Shown: in pieces, positions 27,349-37,238 of the stretch
Position numbering within the stretch: the first letter of the stretch is position 1
Layout: each line of letters starts with the position of its first letter
Source: Cellvibrionales bacterium UBA4451
GTDB taxonomy: Bacteria > Pseudomonadota > Gammaproteobacteria > Pseudomonadales > Porticoccaceae
Reading direction: 5' to 3'
Assembly (NCBI GenBank): GCA_002390285.1
Contig: DGPB01000009.1
Coordinates: 121,156 to 185,155 of the forward strand
DNA length: 64,000 nt
The notes under the pieces: model-generated
Told to the model about the DNA's origin: nothing
The model's database searches: none
The model's input: the letters and a program-made list of their open reading frames with translations, nothing else
Position numbers and translations under genes: made by a program

Positions 27349-30300
27349 TTAGGCAGACAATATGGGCTTCAGTTCCTTCCAGTGGGCCTCAATACGCTTT
27401 CCCGAAATAGGAAACACTGTCTTTAGCTGCTGGGCGAAAAGTGAAACCCGATATTCCTGTAGCATAAATCGATGCTGCCAAACTTCATGCTTCACCTCAA
27501 AGGAGAAATCATTCCAGCGAGCATCGTACTCTATTAATCGCTGCTCCAGTTTGTCTAAAGCCAGTACCAATTCTCTATCTTTTTGGGGCTGTACTGGGAG
27601 TTTTTCCAATCGTACCAATAACGCTTTTAGGTAACGCTGATACTGCTGCAACCACAAGATCGGTACTCGAACTAAAAATTCTTTAGCAAACAGTGTGGCC
27701 AGCTGATGGTTGATATCTCCTACGGCATGGACAGCGGTTAACCCCTGTTTTTTTATCGCCTTACGAATTTCTGATAATAATGGCAACCAAGAAATTAATA
27801 ACGCTTCCAGCTCATTGGCAAAACCCACTACGCCACTCTTACCCTCTGTAAGATGTAACTCGAATGCTTGCTGGGTTCGGGGGATGGGTTTGTTTTCGAT
27901 CAGCGCCAGAAAATAGGCCGCATCAATTATAGATAGAGCCAATGCCTCCTTACCCGGTAACCCTGCTGCCTTAAGCTGTAAGTCAGCGCCTTTTAATAAT
28001 TGCTTGCGAAGATATTTGTCAGGCTCAGGACAAACCAATTTATATAATGTCACCAAGCCATCGAGTGTATTGTTGGCTGCTGTTGTTGGACTATCCAATA
28101 GTTTCAGATTAACCTGATTCTGCTCAACAACTAGTGCCGGATAAGTCCGAATAGTTAAACCCTGCTGCTTAATGGAAAAGACTTCCGGTAACTCGCCAAA
28201 GTCCCACTGATCTAGATTGGTTCGCTCGATCGTATTGGCTATAGGCTGACCTAATGTCTTAGTAACCTGACCACGGTATTGCGCTTTCAACGCGGCTAGG
28301 TCCCGGCTCATGGTGAGAACCTGATTATTCTCATCGACCAGTTTAATATTCAATCCATAGACATCGTCCACGGCGACCTGCTGCCAGCTTTCTGGAGAAA
28401 CGTCCACACTGACTTGTCGCTTGAGCTGTAAACCCAGAGCCTCTGTCAATGGTGTGTCACTGGGCGTTAATGAGACCAGTGCTTTGTCCACGTGAGTTGG
28501 TACCGGAACAAAATGACGACGAAGTGCTTTTGGCAGCCCTTTAACTAAGGCAATACACTTGTCTCTCAGCATCCCGGGGACCAGCCAATCAAAATGGTAC
28601 AATGGCACCTGATGCAGAATGCTGACGGGAACGGTAACACTGACCCCATCTTCTGGATGCCCCGGCTCGAAGTGATAACTGAGAGGGTAATGTGTGCCCT
28701 GCCATTCGATATGATCAGGAAACTGTGATTCTGTATTATCCGTAAGTTGCCGCTGTGCCAGCAGTTCAATATCCATGTTGAGTAGTTCCGGCTGACTTTT
28801 TTCTGCCGCCTTACGCCAATGCTCAAATCCTGCAAGATTAATGACGTCCGCAGGAACTAGCTCATTATAAAAATCATATAAAGTCTCGTCATCAACCAGA
28901 ATATCCCTACGCCGGGTCCTGGACTCAATATCCTGTAAGCTATCTTGAAGCTGTTGATTATGTCGAAAAAAACGACCCTTTCCTCGATATTCACCCTCTA
29001 CCAGTGCGGCCCGAATAAACAGTTCCCGACACAATGATGGGTTTATCTTGCCATAGTTACAGGGTTGTTTTTCCACAATAGGCAGACCATACAGAGTCTG
29101 TTTTTCATAGGCCATAACCTGACCATTCCGAGCACTATAGTGAGGCTCGCTGTAACTCTTTTTTATAAGGTGAGCAGCCAAACTAGAGAGCCACTCCGGG
29201 TCAATAGAGGCATTGTGGTGACTGTATAAACGAGAGGTTTCGAGCATCTCTGCTGCCATCAACCATTTAGGTGGCTTGTTCTGTAGCCCTGAAGCGGGGA
29301 ACACATGAAATTTACGGTTCCGGGTACCCAAATATTCTTTATTTTCATGGCGGAAACCAATTTGTCCTAGAAGGCCACTCAGAAGAGCCCGATGAATCGA
29401 CGGATAGTCAGCGGGTTGATGATTATCTTCTAGCTTCAGTTCCCGGCAGGCACTGTGTAGTTGATGATGTAAATCACGCCATTCCCGCATACGAAGAGGA
29501 GAAATAAATTGTCGACGACAGTATTTATCAAACTGGCTGCGATTTAATGCTTGGCGCTGTTCTTCAAAGTGCTGCCACAAATTTAACAGCACCACAAAAT
29601 CAGATTCTTTATCCTGCCATTGACGATGCTTTTCATCCGCAGCTTGTTGTTTATCCGCGGGGCGCTCACGAGGATCCTGAACGCTCAAGGCAGAGACGAT
29701 CACTAACACTTCTCTGAGCGCGCCTTCCTTCGCTGCAGCCATCAGCATTCGGCCCATTCTTGGATCAACCGGAATACGGCACAGTTGTCGTCCAATCGGT
29801 GTTAATTCACCGCGACTGTTGACTGCCTGTAATTCCGTCAACAGGCTAAACCCATCATTGATTAGCCGGTGATCCGGTGCCTCCACGAAGGGAAAGTCAC
29901 GGATATCCCCAATACGCATGTGAAGCATTTTCAAAATGACTGAGGCTAAGTTGGTACGGATAATTTCCGGATCGGTAAATTCGGGACGGTTACAAAAATC
30001 TTCCTCGCTATAAAGACGAAAACAAACCCCTTCACTGATCCGGCCACAGCGACCCATACGCTGGTTCGCACTGGCTTGCGATATCGCTTCAATGGGTAAT
30101 CGTTGAACTTTGGTTCTATAACTATAGCGACTCACCCTCGCTGTACCGGGGTCAATCACATAGCGAATACCCGGCACCGTCAGCGAGGTTTCAGCCACGT
30201 TCGTCGCCAGTACAACTCTAATACCCTTGTGCGGCTTAAATACTTTGGTCTGTTCCGACAGACTAAGTCGAGCATAGAGTGGCACGACCTCCACATGTGG

Positions 30301-31224
30301 CAATTGGGCATGACGAAGCGCATTCGCTGTTTCACGAATTTCTCGTTCACCACTGTGGAATACCAAAATATCACCGCGTTTCGGTAACGCTAAAATACTC
30401 TCAACGGTATGCAGTACCGTCTGTGCGAGGTCACGATCCTCATCCATAGGGTGATAGCTGAGTTCTACTGGATGGGTCCGACCAGACACTTCGATAACGG
30501 GAGCATTATCAAAATGAACCGAAAAACGTTCCACATCGATGGTTGCTGAGGTAATAATTAATTTTAGATCGGGCCGTTGCGGCAAAATATTCTTTAAATA
30601 GCCCAGTAGAAAATCGATATTCAGGCTACGCTCATGGGCCTCATCGATAATGATCGTATCGTAACGATTAAGGTAACGATCATGCTGAATTTCGGCCAGT
30701 AGAATACCGTCTGTCATCAGCTTGATCAGTGTGTTGTCACTGCGTACATCATTAAAGCGAACCTGATAGCCAACAGATTCCCCTAACGGTTGGTTCAATT
30801 CCTCTGCAATACGGTTGGCCACTGTTCGCGCAGCAATCCGCCTGGGCTGAGTATGCCCAATCATTCCAGACACACCTCGTCCCAGTTCAAGACAAATTTT
30901 GGGTATCTGTGTGGTTTTTCCTGAACCGGTTTCACCCGCGATAACTACTACCTGATGATGAGCAATGGCTTCACGAATCTCATCGCGCCGAGCGGCAATG
31001 GGCAGTTCTTCGGGGTACTCTATGGCAGGCACGCTGTTCTTTCGAGCACAATACTTTTTCCGGGAGCGCTCCAACGCATCGGCAAATAGTTTCAGCTCTC
31101 GATCAAAGGGTTTCCCCTGTTTGACGCAGTGCTCGATTTGCCTCAGCTGCTGATTGAGACGAAAACGATCGATACTGAGGCACTCAGCAATACTGGCCTG
31201 CCAGGTCTTTAATTCATTTTGCAT
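27349..31224 (-). CDS. hrpA: ATP-dependent RNA helicase HrpA
   Basis: A 1291-residue DEAH-box helicase of normal HrpA length. Motifs include GETGSGKTTQIPKI (Walker A), IIDEAHERSLNIDFLL (DEAH), ITSATID, LATNVAETSLTVPGIRYVIDPG, and QRMGRCGRISEGVCFRLY. The DUF3418 C-terminal half is also present. HrpA acts on mRNA and rescues stalled ribosome collisions in E. coli. It follows the acyl-CoA ligase gene by 3 bases on the same strand. Confidence 0.97.
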   Translation of the reverse strand: MQNELKTWQASIAECLSIDRFRLNQQLRQIEHCVKQGKPFDRELKLFADALERSRKKYCARKNSVPAIEYPEELPIAARRDEIREAIAHHQVVVIAGETGSGKTTQIPKICLELGRGVSGMIGHTQPRRIAARTVANRIAEELNQPLGESVGYQVRFNDVRSDNTLIKLMTDGILLAEIQHDRYLNRYDTIIIDEAHERSLNIDFLLGYLKNILPQRPDLKLIITSATIDVERFSVHFDNAPVIEVSGRTHPVELSYHPMDEDRDLAQTVLHTVESILALPKRGDILVFHSGEREIRETANALRHAQLPHVEVVPLYARLSLSEQTKVFKPHKGIRVVLATNVAETSLTVPGIRYVIDPGTARVSRYSYRTKVQRLPIEAISQASANQRMGRCGRISEGVCFRLYSEEDFCNRPEFTDPEIIRTNLASVILKMLHMRIGDIRDFPFVEAPDHRLINDGFSLLTELQAVNSRGELTPIGRQLCRIPVDPRMGRMLMAAAKEGALREVLVIVSALSVQDPRERPADKQQAADEKHRQWQDKESDFVVLLNLWQHFEEQRQALNRSQFDKYCRRQFISPLRMREWRDLHHQLHSACRELKLEDNHQPADYPSIHRALLSGLLGQIGFRHENKEYLGTRNRKFHVFPASGLQNKPPKWLMAAEMLETSRLYSHHNASIDPEWLSSLAAHLIKKSYSEPHYSARNGQVMAYEKQTLYGLPIVEKQPCNYGKINPSLCRELFIRAALVEGEYRGKGRFFRHNQQLQDSLQDIESRTRRRDILVDDETLYDFYNELVPADVINLAGFEHWRKAAEKSQPELLNMDIELLAQRQLTDNTESQFPDHIEWQGTHYPLSYHFEPGHPEDGVSVTVPVSILHQVPLYHFDWLVPGMLRDKCIALVKGLPKALRRHFVPVPTHVDKALVSLTPSDTPLTEALGLQLKRQVSVDVSPESWQQVAVDDVYGLNIKLVDENNQVLTMSRDLAALKAQYRGQVTKTLGQPIANTIERTNLDQWDFGELPEVFSIKQQGLTIRTYPALVVEQNQVNLKLLDSPTTAANNTLDGLVTLYKLVCPEPDKYLRKQLLKGADLQLKAAGLPGKEALALSIIDAAYFLALIENKPIPRTQQAFELHLTEGKSGVVGFANELEALLISWLPLLSEIRKAIKKQGLTAVHAVGDINHQLATLFAKEFLVRVPILWLQQYQRYLKALLVRLEKLPVQPQKDRELVLALDKLEQRLIEYDARWNDFSFEVKHEVWQHRFMLQEYRVSLFAQQLKTVFPISGKRIEAHWKELKPILSA

Positions 31225-31227
31225 GGA

Positions 31228-32907
31228 TTAACTATCGCGCAATTCCCGGCGTAATACTTTACCCACATTGGACAGGGGTAACTCATCACGGAACTCAATG
31301 TGTTTAGGCCATTTATAACGAGCAAGTTTACTGCTGCAAAAAGCCCGAATATCGTCATCCGTCAAGGCAGCATTAGTACTAACCACAAATAATTTGACCG
31401 CTTCCCCTGTGTGATCATCCGGAACCCCCACCACTGCACAGTAGGTAATATCGGGGTGTTTTGATATTACGCCTTCAATTTCATTGGGGTAGACGTTAAA
31501 TCCGGAGACAATAATCATGTCTTTAAGTCGATCGTGAATATAGAGGAAACCATCGGCATCCACCGAGCCAATATCGCCCGTTTTCAACCAGCCATCTTCA
31601 GTGATAGTCTTGGCTGTTTCTTCTGGAAAGTGGAGGTATCCTTTCATGACCTGTGGCCCACGCACCCATATTTCACCGTGTTCATCGACCCCTTGCGCAA
31701 TACCCTGTTCATCTGCGATGCGTAATTCAGTATCGGGCATGGCGATACCAACAGAACCCTTTTTTCCCGAATTAGGGGGACTAAAAGACACAATTGGTGA
31801 TGCCTCAGTAAGACCATAGGCATCACTGATGGTACTGCCTGTTCTACTCGCCCAGTCCTCTGCAGGACCTGTTGCCAACGCAGCGCCACCGGACATCGTA
31901 ATTTTTAATGTGGAAAAATCAATACTGTCGAAGTCCTTATGGTTTAAGAGCGCTACAAACAGCGTATTCAATCCGGAGAAAATAGTCGCCGGCCAGCGTC
32001 GCAGCAGTTTTACAAACCCATTAATGTTACGAGGATCAGCAATGAGCAGCGTGTGCGCCCCCATATAAATACCAATCGTGGCGACCAGAGCAAATGCATA
32101 AATATGGTAGAGGGGCAATGGAGAAACCATACGCTCAGCGCCTCTCTCGGTTGAGGCTAATCGAAATAATTCCCAACCTTGTCGGGTGACACTCACTAGA
32201 TTGCCATGACTAATAATAGCCGGTTTAGACACACCGGTTGTCCCTCCGGTGTACTGCAGTAGCGCCATATCATCGAGGCCCAATACAACCGGCTGATAGC
32301 GATGATCAGCCTCTGTATTCAGTGCTTGCCGTAGAGAAATTGCTGTACCTTGGGGAACCGACTTGCCCATTACCTTTAACAGTGTCGACATCAGCAAGCG
32401 CTTTAGGGGGGGATGAAGGTCAAAAGGTGATGTCACAAAAATATAATCGATAGGTGTTTTGGCTCTCACCGCTTCTACGTGGGGTAGAAATTTGTCGAAT
32501 ACCGCCACCGCCTTTACATCAGCATGATTAAACTGGTACTCAAGTTCTACTTCGGTATAGAGCGGGTTGATATTAACAACAGCTAAACCTGCCTTAAACG
32601 CACCGTAGGCAACCACCAAATACTGAGTAACACTTGGCATCTGAATCGCTAGCTTATCGCCAGGCTTGAGGTTCGTTTCCTGTTGAAGGTAAGCAGCAAA
32701 AGCGGTCGATAACCGATCCAGTTCAGTGTAATTAAGCGTATGCCCAAGTGATGTAATCGCAGGATTCTGTGGAAACAGGTCGACGGTTTGTTGTAAAACA
32801 TCAAGGAGCGAATTAAATTCTGACGGCGGCAGGGTTTCCGGTACATTGAACTTCCGTTGTCCTCGTCGCACAGCCTCAGCCACCTCTACTACAGACTCAT
32901 TTGACAC
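31228..32907 (-). CDS. Long-chain-fatty-acid--CoA ligase (FadD-like)
   Basis: A 559-residue AMP-forming enzyme. The P-loop is LLQYTGGTTGVSKPA, the A5 motif is DAYGLTEASPIV, and A7/A8 read WLKTGDIGSVDADGFLYIHDRLKDMIIVSGFNVYP in short blocks. The family lysine is in LSNVGKVLRRELR. It activates fatty acids with ATP and CoA for beta-oxidation or lipid synthesis. FadD is the closest fit by length and motifs, but substrate chain length cannot be read from sequence. It starts at GTG after GGGAG, divergent from the peptide transporter. Confidence 0.88.
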   Translation of the reverse strand: MSNESVVEVAEAVRRGQRKFNVPETLPPSEFNSLLDVLQQTVDLFPQNPAITSLGHTLNYTELDRLSTAFAAYLQQETNLKPGDKLAIQMPSVTQYLVVAYGAFKAGLAVVNINPLYTEVELEYQFNHADVKAVAVFDKFLPHVEAVRAKTPIDYIFVTSPFDLHPPLKRLLMSTLLKVMGKSVPQGTAISLRQALNTEADHRYQPVVLGLDDMALLQYTGGTTGVSKPAIISHGNLVSVTRQGWELFRLASTERGAERMVSPLPLYHIYAFALVATIGIYMGAHTLLIADPRNINGFVKLLRRWPATIFSGLNTLFVALLNHKDFDSIDFSTLKITMSGGAALATGPAEDWASRTGSTISDAYGLTEASPIVSFSPPNSGKKGSVGIAMPDTELRIADEQGIAQGVDEHGEIWVRGPQVMKGYLHFPEETAKTITEDGWLKTGDIGSVDADGFLYIHDRLKDMIIVSGFNVYPNEIEGVISKHPDITYCAVVGVPDDHTGEAVKLFVVSTNAALTDDDIRAFCSSKLARYKWPKHIEFRDELPLSNVGKVLRRELRDS

Positions 32908-33092
32908 AGTGATACTCCCTACTGAATGCGTTGTTCAACGCCAAACATAATTGGCACTGACGATCTGCTCTATGCTATCGAAAGGATCAGTCAAAGTGCA
33001 ACCACAACATCATAACGTTAACCTCATGAGAAAAAATCGTTACTATCGGCAAATAGGAGAACAATAATAATGCCGAACCTCATCACATCACC

Positions 33093-34622
33093 GTGATAGA
33101 CAGCAACGATCAGTTTCTGGGCCACCCGAAGGGCCTCTATGTTTGCTTTGCCACAGAGATGTGGGAACGTTTTTCCTTCTATGGTATGAAATACCTGTTA
33201 TTGCTGTACCTGACAAAATACCACCTATTTACCGACACCATGGGCCTGGATGTACTGGGCAGCTACGCAGCTTTAGTTTATTCCACACCGGTTATTGGCG
33301 GTCTGCTTGCGGATCGTTACTTGGGAATGCGAAAAGCAGTCATTTTTGGCGGTTGCCTACTGGCCCTTGGTCATTTTGGAATGGCCATTGAAGGATCTCA
33401 AGCTCAGTACCAAAATGGTGAAATTATTCGTGACGAGAGCGCCCTGCAAGTCTTCTACTTTTCCATGGCCCTTATCATCGTTGGCGTCGGTTTTCTCAAA
33501 CCCAATATTTCTACCATTGTAGGAAAGCTCTACGGCATCAATGATCCACGCCGAGACAGTGGATTCACCCTGTTCTACATGGGTATTAATATCGGTGCTT
33601 TTGTCGCGACCCTTCTCTGTGGCTACTTGGGTGAAACCTGGGGCTGGCGATACGGTTTTGGTGTCGCGGGCATTGGCATGCTGATAGGACTCATCATCTT
33701 TCTGTATGGTCAGCGTCATTTACGAGGTTTAGCTGAACCTCATGACCCCATTCTACTCAAACAACGCATACTTTTTGGCCTGAATCGGGAGTCACTTATC
33801 TATTTGGGTGGACTCATCTCATTACTCGGTATCTGGCAACTGGTTCAATCCCCTCATAGCGTGGAGTTGTCATTGAACGGACTTGCATTATTAGTGGCCC
33901 TTGGCCTGCTCTGGTTTATTCTGGCTCGGTGCAATCCAGTTGAACGAGGTCGTATGACGGTGCTCATGACCTTGACCTTTTCAACGGTGGTTTTCTGGGC
34001 ACTATTTGAACAAACCGCCGCCTCGATGACACTCTATGCCGACAGGGTAGTCGATAGAAGTATTTTTGGCTTCGACATTAAGGCCTCGCAGTTTGGCGCT
34101 CTCAACCCACTATTTATTATGTTGTTGGCACCCCTGTTTGCTTCCCTTTGGACCACGCTATCCAAGCGAAAATGTGAGCCGAATACACCGGTCAAATTTT
34201 CTCTGGGTATTATTCAGGCGGGGTTAGGATTTGGTGCCTTGGTTCTTGGCGCCAGCTTCCCTAACGAGACTGGTCAGGTAGCCGCCATCTGGCTGGTTTT
34301 AGCTTACCTTTTACACACCACAGGAGAGCTTTGCCTGTCACCTGTGGGACTTTCAGCTGTCACAAAGCTGTCTGTACCGCGCATTGTTGGGCTGATGATG
34401 GGTACCTGGTTTCTCGCCACGGCCTATTCGGAATTCGTCGCAGCACAGATTGCCAAATTAGCGGCCATTGATGTGACCGTGGGCCAACAAATCGATACGG
34501 CCTCGGCACTAGCAAGTTACACCAATCTATTTGGTACATTATTTATTGTGGGCTGTGGCGCAGGTGTTTTGCTTTTACTTCTCTGCCCCATCCTGAAAAA
34601 GCACATGCACGGTATTCACTGA
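33093..34622 (+). CDS. POT-family proton-dependent peptide transporter
   Basis: A 509-residue major-facilitator protein with about 14 membrane helices, as in bacterial POTs. The N-terminal signature ATEMWERFSFYGMKYLLLLYL holds the ExxERFxYY motif. GGLLADRYLGMRKAV, FYMGINIGAF and the late LCLSPVGLSAVTKLS (PTR2 signature) follow. It imports di- and tripeptides with protons. The likely start is GTG 33093, as the nearby ATG 33070 is out of frame; the ribosome site is weak. Confidence 0.92.
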   Translation: MIDSNDQFLGHPKGLYVCFATEMWERFSFYGMKYLLLLYLTKYHLFTDTMGLDVLGSYAALVYSTPVIGGLLADRYLGMRKAVIFGGCLLALGHFGMAIEGSQAQYQNGEIIRDESALQVFYFSMALIIVGVGFLKPNISTIVGKLYGINDPRRDSGFTLFYMGINIGAFVATLLCGYLGETWGWRYGFGVAGIGMLIGLIIFLYGQRHLRGLAEPHDPILLKQRILFGLNRESLIYLGGLISLLGIWQLVQSPHSVELSLNGLALLVALGLLWFILARCNPVERGRMTVLMTLTFSTVVFWALFEQTAASMTLYADRVVDRSIFGFDIKASQFGALNPLFIMLLAPLFASLWTTLSKRKCEPNTPVKFSLGIIQAGLGFGALVLGASFPNETGQVAAIWLVLAYLLHTTGELCLSPVGLSAVTKLSVPRIVGLMMGTWFLATAYSEFVAAQIAKLAAIDVTVGQQIDTASALASYTNLFGTLFIVGCGAGVLLLLLCPILKKHMHGIH

Positions 34623-34690
34623 TTTGAATCACTACCGTCCCGCCGCTCTAATCCAGTAAAATACAAGTTGCTAACTGAGATTCAATAATT

Positions 34691-35941
34691 ATGCACGACT
34701 TAACCTTACTGGCGATCATCTGGCTTGGTGTTTTTGCCGCATCCTACGCTGCACACCACACACGCCTGACACCTGTACTCTGGTATCTGTTTTTTGGTGC
34801 TGCGATGGTAAATCTTGATATTCTCCCACAGGAAATGCCCGTTTTTATCGTCGACTTCTCCGAGTTGGGTATTATCTTGATCATGTTCGCTCTGGGGTTT
34901 GAAGAAAATACTGACAACTTCATGAGCAGTATCAAACGAAGTTGGGGTATTGCCTTTTTTGGCGCGCTGGTTCCCTTTATGGTGGCCTATTTTGGCACCC
35001 TGTATTTCTGGGGCGACAAAAACATGGCCCTACTCTGTGGCTTGGCAATGACCGCCACTGCAGTGTCGCTCACCATGGTATCCCTAAAAACAGAAGGGCT
35101 AAGCAAGACACCCGCGGCCACCGGTATCATGACATCAGCAGTGCTGGATGATATCGCCTCACTGGTGTTAGTGGCCATTATGGTGCCTCTGGCTGCAGGT
35201 GAAGCCACTATATCCCTTGCCGGTGTTGGATTGGTAGTAGGTAAGGCCGTACTCTTTTTCCTACTAGTCACGTTGATTGGCGGCTGGTTATTTCCAGCGA
35301 GTGAGGGATGGGTTGCCAGAATCCCACTGATTGGTCGCTTTAACTTAAACCAAGTGTTGGCCATGGCTCGAGGCGAATATACTGTGCTCGCGCTATTACT
35401 GGTGGCAGTGATCGTCGCCATTCTAGCCCATCACTTTGGTTTTCACCCAGCCGTAGGTGCTTATATGGCCGGGCTGGTGATTAAGCGTGAATACTTCGAG
35501 TTTCATCACCACCGAAAAATTGACTTTCACGAACAAGCAAAACAGATTATTGATAACGTTGCCTTTTCATGGATCGGCCCGGTTTTCTTTGTCACACTAG
35601 GCACTAGGCTGATATTCGATCCAGAGATATTTATCGCCGTCATGCCCTACTCACTGATTCTCTTTGTTGGGCTTTTTATAGGACAAATTCTTTCTGCAAG
35701 TATTGCTGCTCGTTATACCGGCAAGTTCGATTGGCCCGATAGTTGGATGATTGGATTTGGTATGCTTGGTAGGGCTGAGTTGGCCTTTGTGGTGATGGAT
35801 ATCGCCTATGTCCAACACAGTATTATGAACGCCGAGTCATTCTATACATTGATGTTTACCGCTTTTTTACTCAATATATCTGTACCACTGACGATTCGAT
35901 GGTGGAAACACAAATTCAGTGATCACGTGCCCACTGCTTGA
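34691..35941 (+). CDS. CPA2-family cation:proton antiporter (KefB-like)
   Basis: A 416-residue protein of about 12 hydrophobic helices with the CPA2 exchange-domain signatures. FALGFEENTDNFMSSIKR is near residue 63, AMTATAVSLTMVSLKTEG and SAVLDDIASLVLVAIM (the DD-type ion site) lie near 120-160, and HHFGFHPAVGAYMAGLVIKREYF lies near 240. There is no TrkA-N domain, so it is a membrane-only antiporter. The transported cation (Na+ or K+) is unknown. It lies 68 bases after the POT gene. Confidence 0.88.
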   Translation: MHDLTLLAIIWLGVFAASYAAHHTRLTPVLWYLFFGAAMVNLDILPQEMPVFIVDFSELGIILIMFALGFEENTDNFMSSIKRSWGIAFFGALVPFMVAYFGTLYFWGDKNMALLCGLAMTATAVSLTMVSLKTEGLSKTPAATGIMTSAVLDDIASLVLVAIMVPLAAGEATISLAGVGLVVGKAVLFFLLVTLIGGWLFPASEGWVARIPLIGRFNLNQVLAMARGEYTVLALLLVAVIVAILAHHFGFHPAVGAYMAGLVIKREYFEFHHHRKIDFHEQAKQIIDNVAFSWIGPVFFVTLGTRLIFDPEIFIAVMPYSLILFVGLFIGQILSASIAARYTGKFDWPDSWMIGFGMLGRAELAFVVMDIAYVQHSIMNAESFYTLMFTAFLLNISVPLTIRWWKHKFSDHVPTA

Positions 35942-35970
35942 CGGTACTGAAACTTATAATAAAAAAATCG

Positions 35971-36375
35971 TTACTCCACTGATTCTTCGTGGGCTTCAGG
36001 GTTATGTGAACTTGAATTGTTCCTGGGGCCGCGACGGCGAGAGCAAAAAATAGCTCCAAATAGGTAAACACACAATGCCACCAGATAGCAAAAAGCGATA
36101 GGTTTAACACCTCGCATATACCCCTGTTCTGTGGCCTCGGTTAACCCTTCAAATAGGCTGACAAACCAGGCAGGAGCAAGATAATATCCGTCGGTATAAG
36201 CTGTTATGGGAACCAATATGACCGTGGCAATAAACAAAAGGCATAGACCACGAAAATGCCGGCCGGGTATTAATTTTCTGAAACGCCAGAGGTAAAGTAG
36301 GACCAACAGACAACCCACGTAATAACCCACCATGCCCCATAGGTAATTCTCTGGCGTATACATAATAGTATCCAT
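35971..36375 (-). CDS. Small membrane protein of unknown function
   Basis: A 134-residue protein with three or four membrane helices (about 14-30, 42-60, 68-82, 93-113) and a basic, then acidic, cytoplasmic-type tail (SRRRGPRNNSS...). I recognise no enzymatic motif. It ends 29 bases from the converging antiporter and is followed upstream on the same strand by ycgN and ycgL, so it may be the last gene of that operon. A function cannot be given. Confidence 0.65.
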   Translation of the reverse strand: MDTIMYTPENYLWGMVGYYVGCLLVLLYLWRFRKLIPGRHFRGLCLLFIATVILVPITAYTDGYYLAPAWFVSLFEGLTEATEQGYMRGVKPIAFCYLVALCVYLFGAIFCSRRRGPRNNSSSHNPEAHEESVE

Positions 36376-36403
36376 ACCTTTTTAGTATTCCTCAGTTAAG
36401 CTA

Positions 36404-36868
36404 CTACTCTACCCAATTGACAATATGATCTTCCATGTCATCCGGGTTGACAGATTTCTCAGGTAATACGCGGCCTTGCACCGAAATTCCTGCACGATGA
36501 ACCGATTCTTTGTGACCAGACACCAGCGGATGCCACAAAGGTAACGGCAGACCTTCCGATAATAATTTATAAGCACAAGTATCAGGCAGCCACGCTTGAT
36601 CACCCACGTTTTCAGGTGTCAGCTTGAAGCAGTCTGGAACCTGAGAAAAGCGATCCTCATAATCACTACACTGACAACTATTAAGATCTAATAACTGGCA
36701 GGCCACATCGGTATAAAAAACCTCACCGGTGTCCTGATCTTCCAACTTGTGTAAGCAACATTTAGCACAACCATCACAGAGCATTTCCCACTCAGTCGAC
36801 GACATCGCAGTAAAGGGCTTGGAAACCCAGGATGGTTGATTCATGACCGACTCAACAGTATCACCCAT
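36404..36868 (-). CDS. ycgN: YcgN-family cysteine-cluster protein (UPF0260)
   Basis: A 154-residue protein of the YkgJ/YcgN type. Cysteines are arranged as CDGCAKCC, VACQLLDLNSCQCSDYEDR and CAYKLL, the set thought to bind zinc or an iron-sulfur centre. WLPDTCAYKLLSEGLPLPLWHPLVSG is typical of the family in short pieces. The start codon overlaps the stop of ycgL (TAATG), so the two are coupled. Biochemical role unknown. Confidence 0.93.
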   Translation of the reverse strand: MGDTVESVMNQPSWVSKPFTAMSSTEWEMLCDGCAKCCLHKLEDQDTGEVFYTDVACQLLDLNSCQCSDYEDRFSQVPDCFKLTPENVGDQAWLPDTCAYKLLSEGLPLPLWHPLVSGHKESVHRAGISVQGRVLPEKSVNPDDMEDHIVNWVE

Positions 36869-37152
36869 TACATGAACGTATTTTTATTTCGCAATTCCTG
36901 CATTATCTCATCAGGACGCGGTGGTATTTGAAGGTAAAAGCCCTGCTCTTCAATCATCTCAAGAACACGTTTAACATTCGCACGAGCCAGCTTTTTTTCT
37001 GGCGTCAAAACTAATGTCATGGCTAACTCAGGCTTCCCAAATCGTTTGAGCAACGCTTCGGGTACAGACTTCAGATCATTTTTTCTGTCCACATACAAAT
37101 ACATCCCCTCTTCTTTGGGGCTTCGGTAGACACTACAAATCTTTTTTTCCAT
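36868..37152 (-). CDS. ycgL: YcgL-domain protein
   Basis: A 94-residue protein with the whole YcgL domain: ICSVYRSPKEEGMYLYV, VPEALLKRFGKPELAM, LARANVKRVLEMIEEQGFYLQ and PPRPDEI. Its function is unknown in all species. It lies between rnd and ycgN, an order conserved in many gammaproteobacteria, which suggests an RNA-related or regulatory context without proving it. Confidence 0.95.
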   Translation of the reverse strand: MEKKICSVYRSPKEEGMYLYVDRKNDLKSVPEALLKRFGKPELAMTLVLTPEKKLARANVKRVLEMIEEQGFYLQIPPRPDEIMQELRNKNTFM

Positions 37153-37238
37153 ACCAATCTCTTACCCATTATCTTACAGAAAGCGTTTACTGGCCGCCCT
37201 TATCCAGCACTCTTTATCCATGCTTATACACTGATCTC